Origin: an uncultured Clostridia bacterium
Lineage (GTDB): Bacteria; Bacillota; Clostridia; Oscillospirales; Acutalibacteraceae
Reading direction: 5' to 3'
Assembly (NCBI GenBank): GCA_947631945.1
Contig: CANRNI010000022.1
Location: forward strand, 1-43,526
Length of the DNA stretch: 43,526 nucleotides
Shown here: positions 43,398 to 43,526 of the stretch, in pieces
How the letters are laid out: each line of letters starts with the position of its first letter
Position numbering within the stretch: the first letter of the stretch is position 1
The notes under the pieces: generated by a model
Databases searched by the model: none
What the model was told of the DNA's origin: nothing
Seen by the model: only the letters and a program-made list of their open reading frames with translations
Program-made: the position numbers and the translations under genes

Positions 43398-43526
43398 CTA
43401 TGCCGTTTTTTCTTGCCCTTTTGTGGCTGGCGGGTCGAACTCTCCGATACAGTTCCATACGATGCGGATGCGCTGGACTTTGTAGCCTGCTACGCGCTCG
43501 GTCTGGTAGACATAGACCTTCTCCAC
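43398..43526 (-). CDS. C-terminal end of a large serine recombinase (partial)
   Basis: Only the last 42 codons are in the window. They read VEKVYVYQTERVAGYKVQRI then RIVWNCIGEFDPPATKGQ, ending in TAG. This matches the DUF4368-type tail of TndX/TnpX-like large serine recombinases found on clostridial integrative and conjugative elements. The DNA here is visibly richer in G and C than the flanking chromosome, which suggests an imported element beginning near 43330-43397 and continuing past the right edge. Confidence 0.75.
   Translation of the reverse strand: MEKVYVYQTERVAGYKVQRIRIVWNCIGEFDPPATKGQEKTA

Overview
The window looks like chromosomal DNA from an uncultured, spore-forming gut Clostridium-class Firmicute (Oscillospiraceae/Ruminococcaceae-like). 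The evidence is GGAGG-type ribosome sites with frequent TTG/GTG starts, sporulation genes (yqfC, yqfD, a ylbJ-like gene, a CotH-like kinase), a V/A-type ATPase operon in clostridial order, a dockerin-bearing secreted protein and the conserved run yqfC-yqfD-phoH-ybeY-era-recO. This is inferred from gene content only.

Layout. 1-2.2 kb: a secreted alpha/beta-hydrolase. 2.2-8.3 kb (minus): a methyltransferase that seems to have lost its start, a metallophosphoesterase, then a tight three-gene unit of ATP-grasp ligase, aspartate racemase and class B asparagine synthase, which together suggest a D-Asp/D-Asn cell-wall cross-bridge. 8.4-12.8 kb (plus): gltX, glnS and a small membrane protein. 12.9-14.8 kb: a dockerin-tailed paralogue of the first hydrolase that lacks the catalytic serine. 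14.9-17.4 kb (minus): a 48-residue Gly/Cys-rich peptide and a secreted CotH-family kinase. 17.5-27.4 kb (minus): a nine-gene V/A-ATPase operon (H/G-C-I-K-F-E-A-B-D) whose subunit I carries a tandem duplication of its cytosolic domain. 27.5-30.9 kb: tRNA-Gly, a complete insertion sequence with a 25-bp target duplication, an acyltransferase gene with a nine-C tract, and short repeats. 31.0-33.1 kb (minus): a peptidase E-like gene and a double GNAT gene behind a consensus promoter, a leader ORF and an attenuator-like hairpin. 33.2-39.5 kb: ylbJ-like gene, then the yqfC-to-recO block. 39.6-43.2 kb: a helical protein, a membrane phosphoesterase, an iron-sulfur flavoprotein-like oxidoreductase and a zinc-ribbon/TM2 protein. 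The right edge enters the C-terminus of a large serine recombinase, so a mobile element probably begins there.

The most pervasive unlisted structure is a set of roughly 160-180 bp inverted-repeat elements resembling MITEs. One family has two subtypes with the same core but different terminal inverted repeats (at 8.4, 15.2, 23.0, 27.5 and 37.6 kb, with remnants at 2.1 and 34.3 kb). A second family lies at 18.2, 27.8 and 30.8 kb, with a remnant at 29.4 kb. They sit in 5' leaders (gltX, the V-ATPase operon), between cistrons (atpI/atpK, atpB/atpD, ybeY/era) and over stop codons. The copy ahead of era abuts an era frame that has no normal start codon.
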